Source: Thalassotalea algicola (GTDB lineage: Bacteria; Pseudomonadota; Gammaproteobacteria; Enterobacterales; Alteromonadaceae). Taken from it: a stretch of DNA of 64,000 bases. Under the pieces are notes generated by a model. That model worked only from the letters and a program-made list of their open reading frames with translations, had not been told where the DNA came from and did not search any database. Below, piece after piece: positions 25,218 through 33,466 of this stretch. The number at the start of each line of letters is the position of its first letter. Position 1 is the first letter of the stretch. The translations under genes and the position numbers were made by a program. The stretch is taken from positions 305,120 through 369,119 of the forward strand of contig NZ_JABBXH010000002.1 of NCBI RefSeq assembly GCF_012932965.1, given 5' to 3'.

Positions 25218-26858
25218 ATGGCTTACCAGTCAAATGTCGAATACTTATTACATCACGTTACGCAACAGAAAGAGCATGTATATTTACATCAACCTGTAGA
25301 AGGACAGTGGCAAACTTTCACTTGGGGTGAAGTAGAACAACAAGCTCGCAAAATTGCAGCAGCGATCAAGTCGCAAAACTACCCTGCGAAAAGCCGAATT
25401 GGTATTTTGTCAAAAAACTGTGCGCAATGGTTTATTGCAGATTTAGCTATCATGATGGCTGATATGGTTAGCGTCCCAATATTTTTTAATGCTAATGAAA
25501 AGTCAATTAGTCACATTATTAAACACAGTGAGCTCAAAGCGATATTTGTCGGCAAGCTTGATGAATTGGAAAGTAGTAATGCAGGCATTCCCGAAGATGT
25601 TTTACGTATTTCATTCCCATACCCGACAATACCAGCGAATGCGAATTGGCAAGAATGGTTAAATGAGTTCGAGCCGCTTGATGATATCTATTTGCCTAAA
25701 GCTGAAGAGAACGCGACAATAATCTATACCTCAGGCAGTACTGGTGTTCCGAAAGGAGTACCATTAACTCATGCCAACATTATGTCAGCCGCGGTGTGTG
25801 CAGTGGATGAAATGAAGGTAAAATCAACAGACCGTTTCATGTCGTACCTACCGTTAGCACATATCACTGAGCGTAGCTTGATAGAAGGTGTTTCAATGGT
25901 TTCAGGGTGTAGCATATATTTTGTAGAATCACTTGATACCTTTATCGACAATGTTAAACACGCTAAACCTACGCGCTTTATTTCAGTGCCAAGACTTTGG
26001 CTAAAATTTCAGTCAGAAATATTGGCTAAAATACCGCAGCGCAAACTTGAATTTCTACTTAAAGTTCCTTTTGTCGGCCAACTTATTTCAAAGAAAATAC
26101 GTAAGAATCTAGGCTTTGAATGCGTTGAACGATTTGGCTCTGGCTCTGCACCAACGCCACCGTCGGTTATTCACTGGTATCAAAAGCTTGGTATTTGTTT
26201 AGAAGAAGGTTGGGGGATGAGCGAAACCTCAGGGCTTTCATGCGGTAATAACCCGTTTAGCGAACAAGACATTGGTACCATTGGTCGTCCACTCTCGTGT
26301 GTGGAAATGAAACTTTCGGATGAAGATGAAATCTTAATCCGAGGAGAAGCGGTATTTAGTGGTTACTATTTAAACCCAGAAGCTGATGAAAATGCTTTTG
26401 CCGATGGTTGGTTTAGAACCGGTGACAGAGGTGAGGTGACTGATACTGGGGCGTTTAAAATTATTGGCCGATTAAAAGAAGAGTTTAAAACCAGTAAAGG
26501 TAAATATGTCACTCCTGCGCCAATTGAAGGCAAGCTATGTGCATCGAGTAATATCGAGTTGGCTTGTGTAACTGGGGCTGGGTTAAAACAGCCTGTTGCC
26601 TTAATAGTGCTTGCCGAATCGGCTAATTCAAATAAAGAAGGTTTAGCGACGGAGCTTAGCCAAACCCTCGCAGAGGTAAACAACACATTAGAGCGCCATC
26701 AACATTTAGACTATCTATATGTATGTAAAGACATTTGGACGATTGAAAATGGATTGTTGACACCGACATTGAAAATAAAGCGCGGTAGTATTGAAGATAA
26801 GTACGGGGCAATATTAACCGATGATTTAACACCCGCAGGCGGTGTTATTTTCGAATAA
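25218..26858 (+). CDS. AMP-dependent acyl-CoA synthetase-like ligase
   Basis: 546 residues from the ATG at 25218, favoured over the ATG at 25212 because AAGGG (25207-25211) then has proper spacing. ANL superfamily signs: P-loop YTSGSTGVPKGVPLTH (about 170-185), YLPLAHITER, EEGWGMSETSGLSCGNN, IGTIGRPLSCVEMKL, WFRTGDRGEVTDTGAFKIIGRLKEEFKTSKGKYVTPAPIE (hinge and A8). It most resembles long-chain fatty-acid-CoA ligases: activates a carboxylate as acyl-AMP, then transfers to CoA. Membrane-associated or cytosolic. The C-terminal lysine region (TPTLKIKRGSIEDKYG) matches the A10 motif. Single gene, ended by a strong hairpin. Confidence 0.9.
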   Translation: MAYQSNVEYLLHHVTQQKEHVYLHQPVEGQWQTFTWGEVEQQARKIAAAIKSQNYPAKSRIGILSKNCAQWFIADLAIMMADMVSVPIFFNANEKSISHIIKHSELKAIFVGKLDELESSNAGIPEDVLRISFPYPTIPANANWQEWLNEFEPLDDIYLPKAEENATIIYTSGSTGVPKGVPLTHANIMSAAVCAVDEMKVKSTDRFMSYLPLAHITERSLIEGVSMVSGCSIYFVESLDTFIDNVKHAKPTRFISVPRLWLKFQSEILAKIPQRKLEFLLKVPFVGQLISKKIRKNLGFECVERFGSGSAPTPPSVIHWYQKLGICLEEGWGMSETSGLSCGNNPFSEQDIGTIGRPLSCVEMKLSDEDEILIRGEAVFSGYYLNPEADENAFADGWFRTGDRGEVTDTGAFKIIGRLKEEFKTSKGKYVTPAPIEGKLCASSNIELACVTGAGLKQPVALIVLAESANSNKEGLATELSQTLAEVNNTLERHQHLDYLYVCKDIWTIENGLLTPTLKIKRGSIEDKYGAILTDDLTPAGGVIFE

Positions 26859-26890
26859 CGGCTCTCTCTTTACTCATATCGCTTAAAGCA

Positions 26891-26928
26891 TAACGCTAAA
26901 CGTAAAATGCCAGTTACGTTTAGCGTTA
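26891..26928. terminator. Long bidirectional hairpin between convergent genes
   Basis: TAACGCTAAACGTAA (26891-26905) pairs perfectly with TTACGTTTAGCGTTA (26914-26928), 15 bp with an 8-base loop. Located 33 bases after the ligase and 21 bases after the minus-strand MDR stop, serving both. Confidence 0.75.
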
Positions 26929-26948
26929 TAAATTCGACGCTTATAATA

Positions 26949-28070
26949 TTAGTCTTTAAACGGCGTCACTAAGTATTTTTCACCGGTTTTCTTTGCATTA
27001 TATTGTGCGATATTTTCAGGCAACAACACTTCTTCCAAATTAAGGGATTTAGTGTATTGTGATGCAAATGTAGTGGTGATTTCATCGGCGACTTTTTTGT
27101 GTAGCTCAGCTAATCGTTCTTTGCTTAGTTTTGCTAAAGCGTAAGACATTAACCAGCCGCCAATACTCCACGTCATACCGTAAGCACGATTAAGAATCGT
27201 AGGTGAAAAATCTAGTCCGCCGTATACGTACACTTGTTTGTTGGTCATTGAACCGTAGGTATTAAGCCCTTTTGCATCTTTACTGCCTACCGCTTCCATC
27301 ACATTTAAAATGTGGCTCACTATCTCTCCGCCACCGATGGCATCAAAGGCTAGCGTAGCGCCTGTTTTGTCAATGGCTTGATATAGCGACATTTGGAAAT
27401 CATCATCACTTGAATTACAGATGATTTTGGCACCTAAGTCGCGCAGAATTTGTGCTTGTTCTTCACTGCGGACAATATTAACAATTTCTATATCTTGCTC
27501 GATACAGAGTTTGTTTAGCATTTGTCCTAAATTAGATGCCGCAGCAGTATGTACTAAAGCAGTGTGTCCTTCTGAGTGCATGGTTTCAATCATGGCAAGA
27601 GCTGTTAGCGGGTTGACAAAAGAAGAGGCGGCTTGCGTTGCTGTTGTACTGTCGTGATGTACTAAACATGCTTGAATAGGTATACAGGCGTACTCGGTAA
27701 ACGTTGCGCCTGTTAATACTGACACTGTTTTTCCTAACATTGCTTGTGCTGCGTCACTTTCACCTGCGGCGATGACCGTACCTGCGCCTTCATTGCCAAT
27801 AGGTAGTACTTGGTCGATTCGAGGTTTTACGCGAGCAAGCAAAGGTTTATATACGGGGGCTGTTAGTTCAGTTTTTTCTGGATTAAGTGCTGCTTTATCT
27901 AAACTTGCGGGGCCAAACATTGGCCACATATCTGAAGGATTTATCGGCGCCGCTTCAATTTTAACAATGACTTCGTGAGCCTTTGGTTCAGGTACGTCTA
28001 CATCGTTTAGTGAAACTTTTAGTTGTGCGTCTGAGCTTATCAGGGTGAATAGTTGTTTGCTAGCTTGCAT
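26949..28070 (-). CDS. MDR-superfamily zinc-type alcohol dehydrogenase / quinone oxidoreductase-like protein
   Basis: 373 residues. GroES-like N-terminal domain (VDVPEPKAHEVIVKIEAAPINPSDMW, PIGNEGAGTVIAAGE), then a Rossmann domain (about 170-300) with ALVHTAAASNLGQMLNKLC and AFDAIGGGEIVSHILNVME. The catalytic-zinc Cys/His set of true alcohol dehydrogenases is not evident, placing it with the quinone-oxidoreductase or enoyl-reductase branch, which uses NADPH on C=C or quinone substrates. AAGGA precedes the ATG. Two palindromes lie upstream at 28146-28196. Single gene, convergent with the ligase. Confidence 0.85.
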   Translation of the reverse strand: MQASKQLFTLISSDAQLKVSLNDVDVPEPKAHEVIVKIEAAPINPSDMWPMFGPASLDKAALNPEKTELTAPVYKPLLARVKPRIDQVLPIGNEGAGTVIAAGESDAAQAMLGKTVSVLTGATFTEYACIPIQACLVHHDSTTATQAASSFVNPLTALAMIETMHSEGHTALVHTAAASNLGQMLNKLCIEQDIEIVNIVRSEEQAQILRDLGAKIICNSSDDDFQMSLYQAIDKTGATLAFDAIGGGEIVSHILNVMEAVGSKDAKGLNTYGSMTNKQVYVYGGLDFSPTILNRAYGMTWSIGGWLMSYALAKLSKERLAELHKKVADEITTTFASQYTKSLNLEEVLLPENIAQYNAKKTGEKYLVTPFKD

Positions 28071-28145
28071 GGTCTTTCCTTCTACGCCTTTATCATTGTT
28101 GTGACAGATAAGTTAGCACTGCTGCATCAGGCGTCAAGACTTGCG

Positions 28146-28176
28146 AGTGATTAATAAGCCACGCTTATTAATCACT
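28146..28176. promoter_or_regulatory. 14 bp perfect inverted repeat upstream of the MDR gene
   Basis: AGTGATTAATAAGC (28146-28159) and GCTTATTAATCACT (28163-28176) with loop CAC. It could terminate the minus-strand nitrilase-like gene ending at 28242 or act as an operator for the MDR gene starting at 28070. No T run, so the operator reading is reasonable. Confidence 0.5.
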
Positions 28177-28178
28177 AT

Positions 28179-28196
28179 TGATAAGGGTTATCAAGC
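28179..28196. promoter_or_regulatory. Second short palindrome TTGATAAgggTTATCAA
   Basis: A 7 bp stem with a 3-base centre, directly next to the 14 bp inverted repeat. Its role is unknown; it may form part of a composite operator. Confidence 0.35.
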
Positions 28197-28241
28197 AATC
28201 AATCAAATTAAACACAAAGGCCATTACGATGGGAAAACTAA

Positions 28242-29411
28242 CTAATCAATTTCCCAGCTTTTTCCTTTTATCCAACGGCTCTTTTCGTCGAATAAATCTT
28301 TCATTGCTTTGCCTGTTTCTGGCAATTGCTTTCGCGGTAAATCTAAGTGGTTGATCGGAATTTCTTGTTGGTAGTTGTCCAAAATAGGCTTTGCCATTTC
28401 ATAGGCAAAATTAGGAATACGTCGGCCTTCTCTAAATTGAGCAATTGGAATTTGCGCGGTAATAATCCCTTCTTCAAATTCACTTTTTTCTTCAGCTAGT
28501 ATTTTGGCTTGTGGTGACACAATGATTGACTCACCCGCTGGGTAGTTCATTTCAGCAGGAAATATAATGTTCGACATAGCTGAATAAAAGTTATTAATTC
28601 TGGCCATGGCTAACACATCTTCTTTAGCGTAGAGAGTAGCGGTGCGCAGCATAATTTCTGTACCTCGCATAGCAAAAGCTGCAAATATAAATGGGTCCAT
28701 TTGTACGGTGCTAACGGCTATGTTGCCATATTCAGTGCGTACTACCGGAAATTCTTCTTCTGCGCCGTACATAGCACGATATTTATCTCGCACTGCCTCT
28801 ATAGTTGTGGTGGTAATTTCTCTATCAGGGTATATGCGTTTTATATTGCGTGCTTTCCAGAATTTTTTAACGATATTGCCATCACGTCCAATCATGGTAT
28901 TTATGCTTAATATATGACCTGGCCAATCTTTGTCTTTAGCGTAACTACCAAAAATTAAGTAAGTATCACAAGCTTTGGCTACTTGCCCGAGAACTTCGGT
29001 TTCTTTGCCAGGAATGTCTAGCGCAAACTTTAATTTCTCGGTGCGGGTACCTGGGTCGTATCCGGTAAGAGGGAATTCATGGAAGAGTAATATGTCCGGT
29101 TTTACTGCCATGCTACACGCTTTGTTAGCAAGCTCGACCATATGGTCTAAATTGTGTTGAATGCCATGTTCTATGGAAGGAAATTTTTTAAGTGACGCAA
29201 CGCCACTTTGTACTACGGTTAAGTTAATAACTTTTTTTTCCAATGGCTTAACAGCATAACTACCGTCAGTATTGACTAGCTTCGGTGTTTTATTGCTTTG
29301 CGTATTGGCCGCGGACGCCGTTTGTTCATTTACTTTTATCTGATTTTCTTTGGCTTGGTTACAACCAGAGAGAGTGGAAATTGTTACCAATAAAACCAAT
29401 AACTTATTCAT
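28242..29411 (-). CDS. Nitrilase-fold lipoprotein lacking the catalytic cysteine
   Basis: 389 residues from ATG 29411 (AAGGA 6 bases upstream; an in-frame TTG at 29426 is rejected). MNKLLVLLVTISTLSGC gives a lipobox. The body follows the carbon-nitrogen hydrolase fold: ILLFHEFPLTGYDP carries the Glu, KFWKARNIK the Lys, and then where ICxDxxxPE should provide the Cys the sequence is IAVSTVQMDPFIFAAFAMRGTEIMLRTA with no cysteine. Only three cysteines exist in the protein and none is near. AMRGTEI and later SPQAKILAEEKSEFEEGIITAQIPI follow amidase-type members. Probably a binding or structural relative of amidases anchored in the envelope. Confidence 0.8.
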   Translation of the reverse strand: MNKLLVLLVTISTLSGCNQAKENQIKVNEQTASAANTQSNKTPKLVNTDGSYAVKPLEKKVINLTVVQSGVASLKKFPSIEHGIQHNLDHMVELANKACSMAVKPDILLFHEFPLTGYDPGTRTEKLKFALDIPGKETEVLGQVAKACDTYLIFGSYAKDKDWPGHILSINTMIGRDGNIVKKFWKARNIKRIYPDREITTTTIEAVRDKYRAMYGAEEEFPVVRTEYGNIAVSTVQMDPFIFAAFAMRGTEIMLRTATLYAKEDVLAMARINNFYSAMSNIIFPAEMNYPAGESIIVSPQAKILAEEKSEFEEGIITAQIPIAQFREGRRIPNFAYEMAKPILDNYQQEIPINHLDLPRKQLPETGKAMKDLFDEKSRWIKGKSWEID

Positions 29412-29478
29412 TTTAATCCTTAGCAATACAATAGAAAAACACAGTTCTCAACTGTATGCCAATGTGGAACTTTTGAAT

Positions 29479-29490
29479 TGATAATTATCA
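29479..29490. promoter_or_regulatory. 12 bp perfect palindrome TGATAATTATCA
   Basis: Lies 68 bases upstream of the nitrilase-like start and 25 bases after the dehalogenase stop. It resembles half of a Fur-type site and other AT-rich operators; function is unproven. Confidence 0.4.
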
Positions 29491-29514
29491 GTTTGTTTAA
29501 TCTTTGCGCAAATA

Positions 29515-30420
29515 TTATGTTGTTTTGGCGTCGTTACTGCCTAGCAACCGGTTAACGGCTTCAGCAAATTCTCTAGGTGAATCTTCTTGAAGAAAATGAC
29601 CGCCAACCAATGTTTGGTGTGGCAAACCGTCACAACCAGGAATTCGTTGTTGTAAATATTTGTCGCCCCCCCGAGTGATCGGGTCACCATTACTGAATGT
29701 GGTCAAAAATGGCTTTTGCCATTGTTTTAGTACTTCCCACGCTTGAGTGTTGGCATGTGAAGCTGGATCATCTGGTGTTACTGGTACTAAGGCAGGAAAG
29801 GCGCGTGCACCAGCTTTGTACTTTTTATTGGGAAAAGGCGCATCGTAAGCACGTTTTTCGTCTTTGCCAAGTTTTTTAAAACTACCAGAATCGATAATTC
29901 TTGCAATAGGAAACCATGGGCTATTGAGCGCAAAGGCTTTCCATATTTTAAACGCTTTTGGTGGCGACTGCTCGCCTGTAGGTAATCCACCATTACCAAT
30001 TACAATAGCTTTAAAACGGTGCTCGTTTTCAGCGGCCAATCTTAATCCCAACAAAGACCCCCAGTCTTGGCACACTAAGGTGATATTGGTTAAGTTCAGC
30101 TGTTCAATAAATTGCTTCATCCAGTCCATATGGGCTTGATAGCTATAGTCTGATTGATGAATTGGTTTATCTGATTTCCCGAAACCGATTAAATCTGGTG
30201 CTATTACACGATGGCCAGCAGCTGCGCAAATTGGGATCATATGTCGATATAAATATGACCAAGTCGGTTCGCCATGCAGCATTAATACAGGATCGGCATC
30301 GGCAGGCCCTTCATCGACATAATGCATTCGCAAGCCTTCAATAGGTAAATAATTTGGCGAAAATGAGTAATTAGGTAAATGTTTGAATTGCTCTTCTGGC
30401 GTGCGAATAAAATCGATCAT
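29515..30420 (-). CDS. Haloalkane dehalogenase
   Basis: 301 residues from the ATG at 30420 (AAGGAA upstream; a GTG at 30438 is in frame but poorer). The start MIDFIRTPEEQFKHL is typical of subfamily I dehalogenases. Motifs: oxyanion HGEPTW (49-54), nucleophile D119 in CQDWGS with halide-binding Trp120, a helical cap (about 145-220), and the catalytic His in GGHFLQED near residue 280. Hydrolyses carbon-halogen bonds to alcohol plus halide; cytosolic alpha/beta hydrolase. Marine members often have unknown natural substrates. It is followed on the same strand by the nitrilase-like gene but with a gap of about 100 bases. Confidence 0.92.
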   Translation of the reverse strand: MIDFIRTPEEQFKHLPNYSFSPNYLPIEGLRMHYVDEGPADADPVLMLHGEPTWSYLYRHMIPICAAAGHRVIAPDLIGFGKSDKPIHQSDYSYQAHMDWMKQFIEQLNLTNITLVCQDWGSLLGLRLAAENEHRFKAIVIGNGGLPTGEQSPPKAFKIWKAFALNSPWFPIARIIDSGSFKKLGKDEKRAYDAPFPNKKYKAGARAFPALVPVTPDDPASHANTQAWEVLKQWQKPFLTTFSNGDPITRGGDKYLQQRIPGCDGLPHQTLVGGHFLQEDSPREFAEAVNRLLGSNDAKTT

Positions 30421-30536
30421 TAGCGGGAATTCCTTCACTCATTATTATTTTATTTACCCAAGCTAACAAAGTTTCGCTTGAAAATTAACCTAATCATTCC
30501 AATTTAATAACTAAGGAACCACAGTGGCTATTTATA

Positions 30537-31358
30537 TTGGAATATTTTTTACCGTTAGTGATTGCAGCATTACTTATAGGTTATTCGGCAGGAAAACCCT
30601 ACTGGCGTGAGCATCAACGAAATAAGATTAGGCAACAGCCGTTTAAAAAAGAATGGCGACAAGTACTGCAAAAGCGAATGCCATATTTTAGGCAAATGCC
30701 AGCAGATTTGCAGCTGCAGTTAAAACAACATATTCAGGTTTTTAAGGTAGAAAAGCATTTCGTCGGCTGTAACGGTGTCGTGATTAATGACGAAATTCGT
30801 ATTACAGTAGCAGCGCAAGCTTGTTTATTGCTATTGAATCGTAAAACTGATTACTACCCTAAATTAAAAACTATTTTAGTTTACCCAAGTGCGTTCATTA
30901 AAGAGCATCAAGGGTTGAATGGCGATGGTGTACATTTTGTTCAAAAAAGTACGTTAGCAGGGGAGTCTTGGGATTTTGGTAAAGTGGTATTGTCTTGGCA
31001 AGATACTGTAAAAGGTGCTGATATTCCTGATGATGGACGTAATGTCGTCATTCATGAATTTGCTCACCAATTGGATCAAGAAAATGGTCGAGCCAATGGC
31101 GCTCCCATTTTAGGAAGATCGCAAAATTACCAGGAATGGTCGACGGTTTTTAACGAGCAGTTTGAACGGTTAAAGCACTCAATTGCAGTAGGAATTCCAA
31201 CGCTTTTTGATAGCTATGGCGCGACTAATCCTGCAGAGTTTTTTGCTGTTGCTAGCGAAGTGTTTTTCGAACAACCTTACGCTTTAAACCATGGTTATCC
31301 CGAACTTTATCAACAACTAAGTCAGTTTTACTTTGTAGACCCAGTACACTGGAGTTAA
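30537..31358 (+). CDS. mtfA: MtfA-type zinc peptidase
   Basis: 273 residues. Zinc motif HEFAH (173-177) in VVIHEFAHQLDQENGRANG, with the further conserved SYGATNPAEFFAVASEVFFEQP holding the third ligand Glu. This is the MtfA (YeeI) family, which binds the repressor Mlc in E. coli and has aminopeptidase activity. The N-terminal helix EYFLPLVIAALLIGYSAG anchors it in the membrane. Start is uncertain: TTG at 30537 is the only nearby in-frame choice, while the good AAGGAA at 30513-30518 is spaced for a GTG at 30524 in another frame. A one-base shift may have altered the original start. Confidence 0.88.
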   Translation: MEYFLPLVIAALLIGYSAGKPYWREHQRNKIRQQPFKKEWRQVLQKRMPYFRQMPADLQLQLKQHIQVFKVEKHFVGCNGVVINDEIRITVAAQACLLLLNRKTDYYPKLKTILVYPSAFIKEHQGLNGDGVHFVQKSTLAGESWDFGKVVLSWQDTVKGADIPDDGRNVVIHEFAHQLDQENGRANGAPILGRSQNYQEWSTVFNEQFERLKHSIAVGIPTLFDSYGATNPAEFFAVASEVFFEQPYALNHGYPELYQQLSQFYFVDPVHWS

Positions 31359-31452
31359 CTATATACCGTTAGTAAATTAGCCAATAAATTACCCTAAATT
31401 CAATACAGTGACTAAGCTTAAAGTAGCAAAATAACTTGATTGTTCGGTATTT

Positions 31453-31642
31453 ATGTCAAAATTATTCGTAGGGTTATTGTTTTTGAGTTCTACTTCCGCA
31501 TTAGCAACAACAACCGCGACGGTTACAGCTGTATCTGATTATTTATTTAATGGGGGTTAGCCTTGGTTATGAGGATACGGATTTGGATACTTATGGTGAC
31601 GCAGTATTACTGCTTTCGCTATCAAAAACCTTTGATTTGTAG
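31453..31642 (+). pseudogene. Internally deleted outer-membrane protein remnant (TIGR02001-like)
   Basis: ATG at 31453 opens MSKLFVGLLFLSSTSALATTTATVTAVSDYLFNGG then stops (TAG). The signal peptide plus ATVTAVSDYxFxG start is typical of the TIGR02001 family of small beta-barrel proteins. Directly beyond, in another frame, 31559-31642 reads SLGYEDTDLDTYGDAVLLLSLSKTFDL-stop, which looks like that family's C-terminal strands. The roughly 150 residues between are gone. So a large internal deletion joined the two ends out of frame. The family assignment is by memory of the pattern and moderately sure. Confidence 0.6.
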
Positions 31643-31651
31643 AAGTATATT

Positions 31652-32380
31652 ATGAAAATAGTGATGTTTGTTCTACTCGTGTTATGTGCTTCCTCTTCGT
31701 TAGCAGCGAAAGTGCATTTAACTTCACTTTCTTGGCCCCCTTATTCGGATGAATTTATCAAAAATCAAGGCGCTTCTGTTGCCGTAGCAAAAGCAGCATT
31801 CGCGATTGAAGGGCACGAGTTAATTGTGAGCTTTTTTCCTTGGTCACGAACAGTTAATTTGGCCAAACAACAACATTCAAAATATGCAGGCTATTTTCCA
31901 GAGTACTTTTACGAAACCTCCGAATTTTTATTTTCTAAACCAATGGGCAGCGGACCGTTAGGTCTGTTACAAAATAAAGACGAGCCAATCAACTACTCAT
32001 CTGTCAAAGATTTGATTGGTAAGAAAGTTGGCGTAGTACAAGACTATGTTAATACTAAGGCATTAGATGATTTAATTGCCAATGGAGACGTAAAAGCCGA
32101 AGCGGTACCGTCAGATGTTATTAACATTAAGAAAGTGGCAGCAAAAAGAGTCGCCGTAGCTGTAATTGATCCATACGTTTTTGAACATTTGCTTGCTACA
32201 GATGACTCATTAGTTGGTGTTAAGCACAAAGTTGAAATGCATAAGCAATTATTAGAAATGAAGCAATTGTTCGTCGCATTTCGTAACGACGAACAAGGAA
32301 GGAAGTGGCAGAAAGTATTTAATCAAGGGCTTGCTAAAATCGATGTAGAGCGCATCATGTCAAATTACTTGGCGCATTAA
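31652..32380 (+). CDS. Lone periplasmic substrate-binding protein (family 3)
   Basis: 242 residues with signal peptide MKIVMFVLLVLCASSSLAA. Family 3 pattern: KVHLTSLSWPPYSDEFIKNQGASVAVAKAAF, VSFFPWSRTVNLAKQQHSKYAGYFPEY, SVKDLIGKKVGVVQDYVNTKALDDLI and KRVAVAVIDPYVFEHLLAT. Short for an amino-acid ABC binding protein and with no transporter genes close by. It begins 9 bases after the barrel remnant, and the two may once have been co-expressed. Similar free-standing genes occur at 4804 and 54646, the former sharing the FFPWSR-type stretch. Confidence 0.82.
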   Translation: MKIVMFVLLVLCASSSLAAKVHLTSLSWPPYSDEFIKNQGASVAVAKAAFAIEGHELIVSFFPWSRTVNLAKQQHSKYAGYFPEYFYETSEFLFSKPMGSGPLGLLQNKDEPINYSSVKDLIGKKVGVVQDYVNTKALDDLIANGDVKAEAVPSDVINIKKVAAKRVAVAVIDPYVFEHLLATDDSLVGVKHKVEMHKQLLEMKQLFVAFRNDEQGRKWQKVFNQGLAKIDVERIMSNYLAH

Positions 32381-32412
32381 TCGATTATAACCAACAATGC
32401 AAAGAACTATCC

Positions 32413-33465
32413 CTATCGAAAACTCTCATTAATCGATTGAAGTGTCGCATTGCCAGGGCAGAGCACATCTTCTTTCAAAGAGTTAAGTGGCTTACAACTT
32501 GTTCCATACATGTCATGTAAGTCTGTCGGGTCGGTATCAACATAAAGCAAACCTGTCAGTATTTCACCTCGCTCATTATGATCCTTAATTGCTTTAATCG
32601 CAGCGCGACGATCGCATGGGTCAAAACCTTTAATGGCTTTAGTTAAATGAATGACTGAACCGTCATGCAGTGTCACTTCTTGACTTGAACCTTGCTCATA
32701 AGTGGTGGTGATCTCATCTTTCATCGGTACAAAGTCAAGCGCTGAAGTGGCTTCGTTATGCTCTCGAACAAAGTCATAACTTTTCTTTGAACCGGCGTTG
32801 TTGTTAAAGGTCACACACGGCGAGACGACATCAATAAAAGCGAAGCCGCGATGCGACATTGCTGCTTTCATTAACGGTACCAATTGTTCCTTATCGCCGG
32901 AAAAACTGCGTGCAACAAAGGTGGCACCAAGCTCTAATGCTAAATTCACTAAATCGATGGGTTGATGTTCGTTAACCATACCAGATTTGTTCACTGAATC
33001 GATATCTGTGGTGGCCGACATTTGGCCTTTAGTTAAACCATAACAACCGTTATTTTCAACGATATAAAGCATATTTAAGTTGCGACGTACGACATGAGCA
33101 AATTGCCCTAAGCCAATTGATGCTGAGTCGCCATCGCCAGATACACCAACATACTTTAGGTCGCGATTGGCTAAGTTTGCACCGGTTGTCACGGACGGCA
33201 TTCTACCGTGTACTGAATTAAACCCATGAGAGTTACCCAAAAAATAGGTAGGTGTTTTGGATGAACAGCCAATTCCAGAGATTTTTGCAACTTGGTGGGG
33301 TTCAATCGACATTTCAAAACAGGCTTGAATTAATGCCGCGCTAATTGAGTCGTGTCCACAGCCTGCACAAAGGGTCGATAACGCTCCTTCGTAATCTTTA
33401 GAGGTATAGCCCAAGTCATTAGTTGGCGCGTCAGGGTGACGAAAATCGGGGCGAAGGTACGTCAT
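32413..33465 (-). CDS. 2-oxoacid:acceptor oxidoreductase, beta (TPP-binding) subunit
   Basis: 350 residues from ATG 33465, chosen because AAGGAGG sits 8 bases upstream inside the 3' end of the alpha gene; reading further upstream would only overlap alpha. TPP-binding marks: LCAGCGHDSISAALIQ near residue 35, GDGDSASIGLGQFAHVVRRN and VENNGCYGLTKGQ (the GDG...NN motif). With the alpha gene it forms an OFOR that oxidatively decarboxylates a 2-oxoacid with CoA to acyl-CoA, passing electrons to iron-sulfur or flavin partners. Size and sequence suit the two-subunit Kor type (2-oxoglutarate). Translationally coupled to alpha (stop TAA at 33467). Confidence 0.92.
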   Translation of the reverse strand: MTYLRPDFRHPDAPTNDLGYTSKDYEGALSTLCAGCGHDSISAALIQACFEMSIEPHQVAKISGIGCSSKTPTYFLGNSHGFNSVHGRMPSVTTGANLANRDLKYVGVSGDGDSASIGLGQFAHVVRRNLNMLYIVENNGCYGLTKGQMSATTDIDSVNKSGMVNEHQPIDLVNLALELGATFVARSFSGDKEQLVPLMKAAMSHRGFAFIDVVSPCVTFNNNAGSKKSYDFVREHNEATSALDFVPMKDEITTTYEQGSSQEVTLHDGSVIHLTKAIKGFDPCDRRAAIKAIKDHNERGEILTGLLYVDTDPTDLHDMYGTSCKPLNSLKEDVLCPGNATLQSINESFR

Positions 33466-33466
33466 A

